From Rhizobium phaseoli (GTDB taxonomy: Bacteria; Pseudomonadota; Alphaproteobacteria; Rhizobiales; Rhizobiaceae): a DNA stretch of 64,000 nt. Every line of letters starts with the position of its first letter. Position 1 is the stretch's first letter. Below, one piece after another: positions 16,968-24,084 of the stretch. The notes beneath the pieces are model-generated. The model saw only the letters and a program-made list of their open reading frames with translations. It was not told where the DNA came from and did no database searches. A program made the position numbers and the translations under genes. The DNA lies in assembly GCF_010668805.1 (NCBI RefSeq), contig NZ_WUFT01000008.1:1-64000 (forward strand), given 5' to 3'.

Positions 16968-18080
16968 ATGTCCGCCTTTTCGCGCTTTACGCCTCTTGCC
17001 AGCGCCCTGCCCTCCACAGTCCCCTTCGTCGGCCCCGAGGCGATCGAGCGCCAGCGCGGGTTTGCCGTTTCGGCGCGCATCGGCGCCAATGAGAACGGCT
17101 TTGGTCCAGCGCCTTCGGTGTTTGCGGCGATGCGCGAGGAGGCGGGCAATATCTGGAAATACAATGATCCGGAGAATTTCGCGCTCAGGCAAGCGCTTGC
17201 CGCCCATCTCGGCATCTCCCCCGCCAATATCGCCATCGGCAGCGGCATTGACGAATTGCTCGGCCAAATCGTCCGACTGGTGATCGAGCCGGGCGCGCCT
17301 GTCGTCACCTCGCTCGGCGCCTACCCGACCTTCAACTTCCACGTCACCGGTTTCGGCGGCCGGCTGGTCACCGTTCCCTACGCAAACGACCGTGAGGATC
17401 TCGACGGGCTGCTGGATGCCGTGAAGCGCGAGAACGCGCCGCTCGTCTATTTCGCCAATCCCGACAACCCGATGGGAAGCTGGTGGGATGCCGACAGGAT
17501 CGTCGCTTTCGCCAGGGCGCTGCCCGAGCCGACGCTGATGGTGCTCGACGAGGCCTATAGTGAGACAGGGCCGGCAGGGTCGCTGCCGTCGATCGCCTCG
17601 CTCATCGACCTGCCGAACGTCGTTCGCACCCGCACTTTCTCCAAGGCCTACGGACTTGCCGGCTCACGCACCGGCTACGTGATCTCGACCGCCGGCACAG
17701 CGCAGGCCTTCGACAAGATCCGCAATCATTTCGGGATGAACCGGCTGGCGACGGCCGCAGCGCTCGCCGCCCTCAAGGACCAGGCCTATCTCGTCGAGGT
17801 GGTGGGGAAAATCCACGCGGCGCGGGAGAGGATCGCCGGTATCGCCCGGGCAAACGGCCTTGAGCCCCTGCCCTCGGCAACGAATTTCGTGGCGATCAAC
17901 GCCGGGCGCGACGGCGCTTATGCCAGGGCGATCGTCGACGGGCTGATGGAACGCGGCGTCTTCATCCGCATGCCTGGTGTGGCGCCGCTCAATCGCTGCA
18001 TTCGCATCAGCGTCGGGCCAGAGGCGGATATGGCGCTTCTCGAAGAAACCCTGCCGCAGGTGCTGAAAAAGATCGGCTGA
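16968..18080 (+). CDS. PLP-dependent class I/II aminotransferase (HisC-like)
   Basis: 370 residues. Fold-type I aminotransferase: ISARIGANENGFGP-like N-terminus (here VSARIGANENGFGP), YFANPDNPMGSWW, the Asp-bearing LMVLDEAYSETGP, and the PLP lysine in TRTFSKAYGLAGSRTGY (near residue 228), then the substrate-carboxylate Arg in RCIRISVG. It resembles histidinol-phosphate aminotransferase but stands alone, away from a his operon, so its amino-acid substrate is open. A repeat and a terminator-like hairpin follow. Confidence 0.88.
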   Translation: MSAFSRFTPLASALPSTVPFVGPEAIERQRGFAVSARIGANENGFGPAPSVFAAMREEAGNIWKYNDPENFALRQALAAHLGISPANIAIGSGIDELLGQIVRLVIEPGAPVVTSLGAYPTFNFHVTGFGGRLVTVPYANDREDLDGLLDAVKRENAPLVYFANPDNPMGSWWDADRIVAFARALPEPTLMVLDEAYSETGPAGSLPSIASLIDLPNVVRTRTFSKAYGLAGSRTGYVISTAGTAQAFDKIRNHFGMNRLATAAALAALKDQAYLVEVVGKIHAARERIAGIARANGLEPLPSATNFVAINAGRDGAYARAIVDGLMERGVFIRMPGVAPLNRCIRISVGPEADMALLEETLPQVLKKIG

Positions 18081-18082
18081 TA

Positions 18083-18129
18083 GAGCATGTGCCGAAAAGT
18101 GTCAGTGGTTTTCGGGCGGCATGATGCTC
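18083..18129. repeat. Short palindromic dispersed-type repeat
   Basis: A 47-bp imperfect palindrome beginning GAGCATGTGCCGAAAAGTG and ending CATGATGCTC, with an internal GGTTTTCGG. This GAGCAT...CCGAAAA...TTTTCGG...ATGCTC sequence is familiar to me as one that recurs in intergenic regions of Rhizobiales genomes. It follows the aminotransferase stop by two bases. Confidence 0.6.
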
Positions 18130-18153
18130 TCACTCTTTGCCGTAAAACAGCGA

Positions 18154-18187
18154 GAACCGCGACCGGTGGAGGATCCGGTCGCGGTTC
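18154..18187 (+). terminator. Terminator-like hairpin after aminotransferase
   Basis: A perfect 13-bp stem (GAACCGCGACCGG and complement) with an 8-base loop, followed by CGTTCTCCC. No long U-run, so termination may be partial. Confidence 0.5.
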
Positions 18188-18253
18188 CGTTCTCCCGGCG
18201 TCGGCCCCATCTAAAGTGCCCGCCAGCCCCTCTTTTCGAGGTTGTTATATCGT

Positions 18254-18275
18254 TCCTGCCGATTTGCCGGCAGGA
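18254..18275 (-). terminator. Hairpin after the Sel1-like gene
   Basis: TCCTGCCG and CGGCAGGA form an 8-bp stem around a 6-base loop just past the stop of the minus-strand Sel1-like gene. The downstream side is AT-rich but lacks a pure U-run. Confidence 0.45.
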
Positions 18276-18280
18276 TAGTA

Positions 18281-18547
18281 TCAGTGAACCGTCATCCACT
18301 CGCGGGCGGCGCGCAACGCTGCCACGAGCTGCATCTTGTCCATGGCGGCGGCCACGTCGGCACGCAGCTCGGCGGCGCGGTCGTTGCCCTTGATTGCGGC
18401 GATGTTCAGCCATTTGTGAGCTGCGACCAGATCGATTTCGCAGCCGCGGCCGGTCGCATACATCAGACCCATTTCACAGAAGACATCGGCGCTGTTGTCG
18501 CCACCCATGGTGGCCGTTTCAGCATTATGCATTTCAAAGCGTGCCAT
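18281..18547 (-). CDS. Small Sel1-repeat-like protein
   Basis: 88 residues. It contains one Sel1-like repeat unit: DVFCEMGLMYATGRGCEIDLVAAHKWLNIAAIKGNDRAAE, matching the pattern ...LGxMYxxGxGvxxDxxxAxxWLxxAAxxG. Sel1 proteins are helical solenoids for protein contacts; a single unit at this length suggests a small adaptor. AGGGA lies nine bases upstream of the ATG. No operon partner is seen. Confidence 0.75.
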   Translation of the reverse strand: MARFEMHNAETATMGGDNSADVFCEMGLMYATGRGCEIDLVAAHKWLNIAAIKGNDRAAELRADVAAAMDKMQLVAALRAAREWMTVH

Positions 18548-18989
18548 CGGTTTTATCCCTGTTAGCCTGTTTATGACTTACCCTGTTTTACCTCTGGGCT
18601 TGCCGACTATCGCGGCTTGCGGCCCTTGCGGTCCGGCGGGTTTGCCCCGCTCGTTTGATGGGTTCACTATGCCAAACGGCCTTCAAAAAACGCCTAAAAT
18701 GCATGATTAATTCTAGGCAAACGAAATGCAAATGCTTGGTAAATTTGGGTTTTTGTTAAACATCACATGCCTTGCGAATTAAGGACTTTCGCTCGACTTT
18801 TACGAAACATTCAGATTTGAAAATAAAGGGATCGTTCATCATGAAATCAGCAGGCGATATCATTGCAAGCGCGCCGCACGGCTTTTTCTCGCGTCTTTGG
18901 CCCAGTCTGCGGGATAACGATCATGCTTATTTACCTTTACGTTCGCGTCAGTTATTTTCGCGGCCGATCAGGACATCATGGAGGAAAAG
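18548..18989. other. A/T-rich intergenic region with a doubtful 50-codon frame
   Basis: The region is noticeably A/T-rich (about 18680-18840). An open frame at 18841-18993 (begins MKSAGDIIASAPHGFF) ends by overlapping the next start codon as ATGA and has AGGG ten bases upstream. Its arginine-rich tail looks random, and another frame over the same bases encodes a hydrophobic stretch, so I do not call a gene. The rest shows nothing firm. Confidence 0.35.
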
Positions 18990-19328
18990 ATGATCCGCAG
19001 CTTCGTTCTCGCCGCCGCCATCGCAATGACCGCGGGCATAGCTCGCGCCGAGGAGCCGATCGTCGGCAACTGGAAGACGGCCGCCGGCGATACGGCGGTG
19101 ATCGTATCCTGCGGCGGCAGTTATTGCGTGACGCTGAAGACCGGTAAATATGCCGGCCGGAAGATCGGCACGCTTGCTGGAACCGGCGGCAGCTATGCCG
19201 GCGAGATCACCGACCCCGCCGCCGACAAGACCTATAGCGGCTCGGGCAAGATTTCCGGCAATTCGCTGAGGATGCAAGGCTGCGTGATGAAGATCCTCTG
19301 CAAGGCGCAGACCTGGACACGGCTCTGA
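18990..19328 (+). CDS. Secreted DUF2147-like protein
   Basis: 112 residues. The N-terminus MIRSFVLAAAIAMTAGIARA is a Sec signal peptide with an ARA cleavage site. The mature part begins EEPIVGNWKTAAGDTAVIVS and has CGGSYCVTLKTGKYAG and a CVMKILCKAQTWTR end, the pattern of DUF2147 periplasmic proteins (IVGxW...). Four Cys residues could form two disulfides. Function unknown. GGAGG (18980-18984) fixes the start at 18990, not at the ATG twelve bases earlier. Confidence 0.78.
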   Translation: MIRSFVLAAAIAMTAGIARAEEPIVGNWKTAAGDTAVIVSCGGSYCVTLKTGKYAGRKIGTLAGTGGSYAGEITDPAADKTYSGSGKISGNSLRMQGCVMKILCKAQTWTRL

Positions 19329-19599
19329 GCCTGTAAGGCGGCTGCACAACGATTATCAAACGCGCGCATGCCAACGCGCCGGCATGCCCCGCGGCCCTTT
19401 TTCTGCCCCTTCACCCAAGCGACCCGGCAAAGTCGAACGCGTTGAGCCGGGCCTAGCGAACCCTTGTAAATCCTCTCCGCAACCCGCACCGAGCCTCCCC
19501 GGCAAGCTGAACGCTGGATGAACCGGTATCTCAGCACTCGTTCAGCCGCCCCATGGCAAAACCCTTGTCACGATAGAGTTGCGTATCGGGGGCAAGGCA

Positions 19600-19779
19600 A
19601 TGGACATGTATATTCTGGCAAGGCGTTTCAGCATCATCACACTGTTTGCGGCGATCTTCGCGATCACGTTTTCGGCGGTGGTGGTGCACAATGGCGGCGG
19701 TGGCGCACAGTCGCATTTCGGCGCTAGCTATACCTGCCTGGAGAGAAACGGCACCTTCTGCGCGCCATCGGTGCAGTGA
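19600..19779 (+). CDS. Small single-pass membrane protein
   Basis: 59 residues. One strong hydrophobic helix (FSIITLFAAIFAITFSAVVV, residues about 10-29) is followed by a short glycine-rich outer part with two Cys (SYTCLERNGTFC). A G-rich GGGGGCAAGG precedes the ATG. No family is recognised. It stands alone between the DUF2147 gene and amn. Confidence 0.55.
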   Translation: MDMYILARRFSIITLFAAIFAITFSAVVVHNGGGGAQSHFGASYTCLERNGTFCAPSVQ

Positions 19780-19828
19780 CGGCATCTGGCGCGGAATAAA
19801 ATAATCGGATTCCGCCGGCGCGCGTCGT

Positions 19829-19856
19829 TTGCTTGTCAAAAACAACTCTCTATAAT
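19829..19856 (+). promoter_or_regulatory. amn promoter placed for a leaderless transcript
   Basis: A perfect -10 TATAAT (19851-19856) with a -35 TTGCTT (19829-19834) at 16-bp spacing. Only five bases separate the -10 from the ATG at 19862, so RNA would begin at or next to the start codon. No Shine-Dalgarno sequence is present. Confidence 0.55.
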
Positions 19857-19861
19857 GCGTC

Positions 19862-21364
19862 ATGAACAAACGAATCTCCCCTTTGTCGCCGCTCGACATA
19901 TCCTCACCACCCCCTTTCCAGCCGCAGAGCTTTGATGATCCCGCTAAGGCGGTGGAGGCGCTGACGGCGCTTTACGAGCGCAATACGGCGTTCCTGATCA
20001 AGAGCTTCACCGAGCTGGCGCAAGGCGCTCCAATCTCCTCGCGCTACCGTGCCTTCTATCCGCAGGTCAGCATCGAGACGACAAGCTTCGGCCATGTCGA
20101 TTCGCGCCTTTCCTACGGCCATGTCACGGCACCGGGCATCTATACGACGACAGTCACTCGGCCCAAGCTCTTCAAGCACTACTTGAAGGAGCAACTGGCG
20201 CTGCTGTTGAAGAGCCACAATGTTCCGATCATCGTCTCGGAATCGACGACGCCGATCCCCCTGCACTTCGCCTTCGGCGAGGGTGCGCATGTGGAAGCAT
20301 CGACAAACGCCTTCATCGACATTCCGATGCGCGATATTTTCGACACGCCCGACCTCAACACCACCGATGACGAGATCGCCAACGGCGAATATATCCCGCC
20401 GCCGGGAGAGCCCTCGCCGCTTGCGCCGTTCACCGCGCAACGCATCGACTACTCGCTCGCCCGTCTGTCGCATTATACGGCAACGCATGCCGAGCATTTT
20501 CAGAATTTCGTGCTGTTCACGAACTATCAGTTCTATATCGACGAATTCTGCAGCTGGGCACGCAAGCTGATGGCGGAGGGCGGCGACGGCTATACGGCCT
20601 TTGTCGAGCCCGGCAACATCGTTACCCTCCCCGGCTCGAGCGCTCCGGAAACGGATGCCGCGCTTACCCGTCTGCCGCAGATGCCGGCCTACCATCTGAA
20701 GAAGAAGGGCCATGCCGGGATCACCATGATCAATATCGGCGTCGGCCCCTCCAACGCCAAGACGATCACCGACCATGTCGCCGTGCTGCGCCCGCATGCC
20801 TGGTTGATGCTCGGCCATTGCGCCGGTCTTCGCAACAGCCAGCGGCTCGGCGATTATGTGCTTGCCCATGCCTATATGCGTGAGGACCATGTTCTCGACG
20901 ACGACCTGCCGGTCTGGGTACCGATCCCGGCGCTGGCCGAAGTGCAGGTGGCGCTAGAAGCGGCTGTTGCCGAAATCACCGGCTACGAGGGCTTCGAGCT
21001 GAAACGCATCATGCGCACCGGCACCGTCGGCACGATCGACAACCGCAACTGGGAACTGCGCGACCAGCGCGGGCCGGTGAAGCGGCTGTCCCAGGCGCGC
21101 GCAATCGCGCTCGACATGGAATCGGCGACGATCGCCGCCAACGGCTTCCGCTTCCGCGTGCCCTACGGCACGCTGCTCTGCGTCTCCGACAAGCCGCTGC
21201 ACGGCGAATTGAAGCTGCCGGGCATGGCGACAGCCTTCTACCGCACACAGGTCAACCAGCATCTGCAGATCGGCATCCGCGCCGTGCAGAAGCTTGCCGC
21301 CATGCCGACGGAAGCGCTGCATTCGCGCAAACTGCGCAGCTTCTTCGAAACCGCCTTCCAATAG
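19862..21364 (+). CDS. amn: AMP nucleosidase
   Basis: 500 residues, the normal length. The enzyme hydrolyses AMP to adenine and ribose 5-phosphate. The N-terminal AMP-nucleosidase-specific domain includes RYRAFYPQVSIETTSFGHVD, SRLSYGHVTAPGIYTTTVTR and TPIPLHFAFGEG. The C-terminal half is a purine phosphorylase-type fold with VGPSNAKTITDHVAVLRPH, MLGHCAGLRNSQRLGDYVLA and the base-binding ALDMESATIAANGFRFRVPY. The ATG directly follows a consensus -10 (see promoter entry). It is followed by the minus-strand 71-residue membrane protein. Confidence 0.95.
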   Translation: MNKRISPLSPLDISSPPPFQPQSFDDPAKAVEALTALYERNTAFLIKSFTELAQGAPISSRYRAFYPQVSIETTSFGHVDSRLSYGHVTAPGIYTTTVTRPKLFKHYLKEQLALLLKSHNVPIIVSESTTPIPLHFAFGEGAHVEASTNAFIDIPMRDIFDTPDLNTTDDEIANGEYIPPPGEPSPLAPFTAQRIDYSLARLSHYTATHAEHFQNFVLFTNYQFYIDEFCSWARKLMAEGGDGYTAFVEPGNIVTLPGSSAPETDAALTRLPQMPAYHLKKKGHAGITMINIGVGPSNAKTITDHVAVLRPHAWLMLGHCAGLRNSQRLGDYVLAHAYMREDHVLDDDLPVWVPIPALAEVQVALEAAVAEITGYEGFELKRIMRTGTVGTIDNRNWELRDQRGPVKRLSQARAIALDMESATIAANGFRFRVPYGTLLCVSDKPLHGELKLPGMATAFYRTQVNQHLQIGIRAVQKLAAMPTEALHSRKLRSFFETAFQ

Positions 21365-21373
21365 GCGGCTTCC

Positions 21374-21589
21374 TCACCGTCCCGCCACAACAGGTGCCGG
21401 GTGATCCGCAAGCATCTGCGGTCTGCCGGCGGCAAGGTTCAACCCTGCTATCAGCAGGGTGAAGGCGACGAAGGCGAAAGCGACGCGCTGGAGAATCTTC
21501 AGCCCATCGCTTTCGAGGAACTCCAGCTGACGTTTTTCATGGCGGCGTGCCCAGATCTGGCTTGCCAGCGCGATTTCAAGAATGCTCAT
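21374..21589 (-). CDS. 71-residue single-pass membrane protein divergent from the ECF42-type operon
   Basis: It starts MSILEIALASQIWARRHEKR, a charged amphipathic N-terminus, followed by one membrane helix (VAFAFVAFTLLIAGLNLAAG, residues about 37-56) and a short tail. The start at 21589 is fixed by GAGGAGAA upstream; the open frame extends further but is not needed. Its promoter on the minus strand (21624-21650) has the same TGTCGA-N17-CGAC form as that of the DGPF/sigma operon, so it is probably co-regulated. Known ECF42 loci lack an anti-sigma factor. Whether this protein modulates the sigma factor is only a hypothesis. Confidence 0.72.
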   Translation of the reverse strand: MSILEIALASQIWARRHEKRQLEFLESDGLKILQRVAFAFVAFTLLIAGLNLAAGRPQMLADHPAPVVAGR

Positions 21590-21623
21590 TGTCGTTCTCC
21601 TCGACAGGTTTCGATGAAGCCTT

Positions 21624-21650
21624 GTCGAGTGCTGCCTTGCGATTTCGACA
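21624..21650 (-). promoter_or_regulatory. ECF42-type promoter of the 71-residue protein
   Basis: On the minus strand TGTCGA (21645-21650), 17 bp, then CGAC (21624-21627). This agrees with the ECF42 consensus as I recall it (TGTCGA at -35, CGA/TC at -10). Transcription would begin near 21617, about 28 bases before the start codon. Confidence 0.65.
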
Positions 21651-21681
21651 GCCGACCGGCACAAAAGATTTTTTCCGCCGC

Positions 21682-21708
21682 TGTCGAAATGCATGGAGGT
21701 CGTTCGTC
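21682..21708 (+). promoter_or_regulatory. ECF42-type promoter of the DGPF/sigma operon
   Basis: TGTCGA (21682-21687), a 17-bp spacer, then CGTC (21705-21708), oriented toward the first DGPF gene at 21745. Both promoters share TGTCGAAAT. The operon contains the sigma gene, so this implies positive autoregulation. Confidence 0.68.
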
Positions 21709-21744
21709 CAGGAGTATGGAACACGACAAAGGAGGCTGCCTGCG

Positions 21745-22101
21745 ATGAAGTATCTCTGTCAGGTGTGGTTCGACGGCGCGATACTCGACGCCATGACGCA
21801 AGAGGAGAAGGCCGAGCTCGACACCAATTCGTTGAACTACGACAAGGACCTCGCCGAAAGCGGACATATGATCGTCGCCCAGGCGCTGCAGCCCCCGACA
21901 TCGGCGGTCACTGTCCGGGTGCGAGACGGCGACACGTCCGTGACGGACGGTCCCTTCGCCGAGACCAAGGAGGCGCTCGGCGGCTTCATCCTGATCGAGG
22001 CCAAAGATCTCAACGATGCGATCCGCATTGCCGCCGGCATTCCGCTTGCCAAGCTCGGCGCGATCGAGGTGCGGCCCATCCACGAATTCGCAGCTCAATG
22101 A
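21745..22101 (+). CDS. DGPF/YciI-family protein 1
   Basis: 118 residues. A ferredoxin-like alpha/beta fold of the YciI/YCII superfamily with the defining VTDGPFAETKEALGGF motif (residues about 71-86), for which DGPF proteins are named. Such proteins occur with ECF42-type sigma factors and are regarded as their targets; enzymatic activity is unproven. GGAGG (21731-21735) precedes the ATG. First gene of a four-gene operon with a 10-base gap to the next. Confidence 0.9.
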   Translation: MKYLCQVWFDGAILDAMTQEEKAELDTNSLNYDKDLAESGHMIVAQALQPPTSAVTVRVRDGDTSVTDGPFAETKEALGGFILIEAKDLNDAIRIAAGIPLAKLGAIEVRPIHEFAAQ

Positions 22102-22111
22102 GGAGGAACCA

Positions 22112-22471
22112 ATGAAGTTTCTATGCCAGATCTGGTTCGACACCGAAAAAAGCAAGCTGGTCCCTCAGAGCGAATGGGATGCGCTCACACAGGAGTGCAT
22201 CGCCAGCGACAATCGCTGGCGCGAGAGCGGTCATCTACAAGCGGCGTTTGCCTTGCATGAGCCGTCAACGGCGATCACGGTCCGGCTGCACAATGGCGAA
22301 GTCTCCGCGACCGATGGCCCGTTTGCCGAGATCAAAGAACATCTCGGCGGTTTTGTGCTTGTAGAAGCCGAGAACATCGAGGAGGCGAAGACCATCGCGT
22401 CCAGTTTTCCCATCCTCAAATATTGCTCGATCGAAGTGCGTCCGGCCTATTCCATCCAGGATGGGAAATAG
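22112..22471 (+). CDS. DGPF/YciI-family protein 2
   Basis: 119 residues, beginning MKFLCQIWFDTEKSKLVPQ and containing SATDGPFAEIKEHLGGFVLV. It is clearly paralogous to the protein encoded before it: shared Met-Lys-x-Leu-Cys-Gln start, DGPF motif and ending IEVRP. AGGAGG lies eight bases before the ATG. Only two bases separate its stop from the next gene. Function unknown; inferred member of the ECF42-type regulon. Confidence 0.9.
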   Translation: MKFLCQIWFDTEKSKLVPQSEWDALTQECIASDNRWRESGHLQAAFALHEPSTAITVRLHNGEVSATDGPFAEIKEHLGGFVLVEAENIEEAKTIASSFPILKYCSIEVRPAYSIQDGK

Positions 22472-22473
22472 GC

Positions 22474-22833
22474 ATGCGCTACATCTGCCTGATCTACAAT
22501 CGCGCCGATACCGACGGTACGCTGACACCTGATGAAACCGATGACCTCGTCAAGGCGCATTTCGCCTTCGACGAAGAACTGCGCAGCAACGGCATCATGA
22601 TCCATGCCGATGCGCTTGAAATGCCTGACAAGGCGACCGTGCTGCGTGTTCGAGACAACACTCTGTCCGCGACCGACGGTCCGTATGTCGAGACGAAGGA
22701 GCATCTGGCCGGCTTCTACGTTATCGAAGCACCTGATATGGCGACGGCAATAAAGATCGCCGGGCGGATCCCTTCGGCGCGTTTCGGCGCGGTTGAACTC
22801 CGGCCCGTGCGGATGCTGACCCTGCCGGACTGA
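22474..22833 (+). CDS. DGPF/YciI-family protein 3 (DGPY variant)
   Basis: 119 residues, beginning MRYICLIYNRADTDGTLTPD. Its motif reads ATDGPYVETKEHLAGFYVIE, with Tyr replacing the Phe of DGPF. The rest of the fold, including the closing FGAVELRPVRML, matches the two preceding paralogues. It ends nine bases before the sigma gene start and is translationally close-packed with it. Function unknown. Confidence 0.9.
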   Translation: MRYICLIYNRADTDGTLTPDETDDLVKAHFAFDEELRSNGIMIHADALEMPDKATVLRVRDNTLSATDGPYVETKEHLAGFYVIEAPDMATAIKIAGRIPSARFGAVELRPVRMLTLPD

Positions 22834-22842
22834 GGTGCGCCG

Positions 22843-24084
22843 TTGGAAAGCGTGATCGAGGAGATTTATCGAACCCAATCGCGCCGGGTGCTGGCGACGC
22901 TGATCCGCCTGCTCGGGGATTTCGACCGGGCTGAGGAAGCGCTGCACGACGCCTTCGCCGCGGCCGCGCGGACATGGCCGGCCGACGGCATTCCCGGCAA
23001 CCCCTTCGCCTGGCTTGTTTCGACGGGACGTTTCAAGGCGATCGACACGATCCGGCGCCGGGCGCGCTTCGATGCGTCGCAGCATCACATCGAGGACAGC
23101 CTCTACACGCCTGAGGCAACTTACATCGGCGACATGGAACCGATCGAGGACGACCTGCTGCGGCTGATCTTCACCTGCTGCCATCCCGCTATCCCCTCCG
23201 ACGCGCAGACGGCGATGGCGCTTCGGGAAATTTGCGGGCTGACCACCGAAGAGATCGCCCATGCCTTCCTTACTCCCGCACCGACAGTTGCCCAGCGGAT
23301 CGTGCGCGCCAAGAACACGATCCGGGCGGCGAAGATCCCTTACGAGGTGCCGGGCCACGAGGCGCTGCCGCAGCGGCTCGACCAGGTTCTGCACGTCATC
23401 TACCTGGTCTTCAACGAAGGTTATTCCGCCTCTTCTGGCGAAGACGTGGTCCGTGCCGATCTGACCGCAGAGGCGATCCGTCTGGCGCGGCTGCTTCTGA
23501 CGCTGCTGCCGCATCCCGACGTCTCCGGCCTGCTGGCGCTGATGCTGCTGCAGGATTCCCGCCGCACCGCCCGCAGCAGCGAGCGGGGGGCGCTGGTGCT
23601 GCTTGCCGATCAGGACCGCTCGCTCTGGGATCATGCGAAGATTGCGGAAGGTCTGGCGCTGCTTGCCGAAGCAATGAGAACGGGAGAGGTCGGCAGCTAT
23701 ACGCTGCAGGCGGCGATCGCCGCCGAGCACGCCAGGGCGCCTGCTGCCGATGAGACCGACTGGCAGCGGATCGCCTTCTATTACGATCTGCTTCTGACGG
23801 CCCAGCCCTCGCCGATCGTCGAGCTCAACCGCGCCGTGGCGATCGCGATGGCGGAAGGGCCAGCGAAGGGGCTGAAGCTGGTCGATGCCATTCTGGAACG
23901 CCAGGAGCTACAGACCTATCATCTCGCCCATTCGGCGCGCGCCGATTTCCTGCGGCGCCTCGGCCGGAGGCAGGAGGCGATCGCGGCCTATAAAACGGCG
24001 CTGTCGCTTTGCCGGCAGGAGCCGGAGCAGGCATTTCTCAGAAAACGGATTTCAGATCTTGCCACGACGCCCGAGCGGCAGTGA
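22843..24084 (+). CDS. ECF42-type RNA polymerase sigma factor with TPR-like C-terminus
   Basis: 413 residues, more than twice a minimal ECF sigma factor. Residues about 5-75 are sigma region 2 (YRTQSRRVLATLIRLLGDFD, then AEEALHDAFAAAARTWP). Residues about 105-160 are region 4 (ALREICGLTTEEIAHAFLTP, then VAQRIVRAKNTIR). The long C-terminus has a DUF6596-type domain (VLHVIYLVFNEGYSASSGED) and a helical TPR-like end (ARADFLRRLGRRQEAIAAYK). This matches group ECF42, which uses the C-terminal extension instead of an anti-sigma factor. The start is a TTG at 22843 behind GAGGTG; a GTG at 22852 is the alternative. Its last 33 bp overlap the convergent gene. Confidence 0.9.
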   Translation: MESVIEEIYRTQSRRVLATLIRLLGDFDRAEEALHDAFAAAARTWPADGIPGNPFAWLVSTGRFKAIDTIRRRARFDASQHHIEDSLYTPEATYIGDMEPIEDDLLRLIFTCCHPAIPSDAQTAMALREICGLTTEEIAHAFLTPAPTVAQRIVRAKNTIRAAKIPYEVPGHEALPQRLDQVLHVIYLVFNEGYSASSGEDVVRADLTAEAIRLARLLLTLLPHPDVSGLLALMLLQDSRRTARSSERGALVLLADQDRSLWDHAKIAEGLALLAEAMRTGEVGSYTLQAAIAAEHARAPAADETDWQRIAFYYDLLLTAQPSPIVELNRAVAIAMAEGPAKGLKLVDAILERQELQTYHLAHSARADFLRRLGRRQEAIAAYKTALSLCRQEPEQAFLRKRISDLATTPERQ

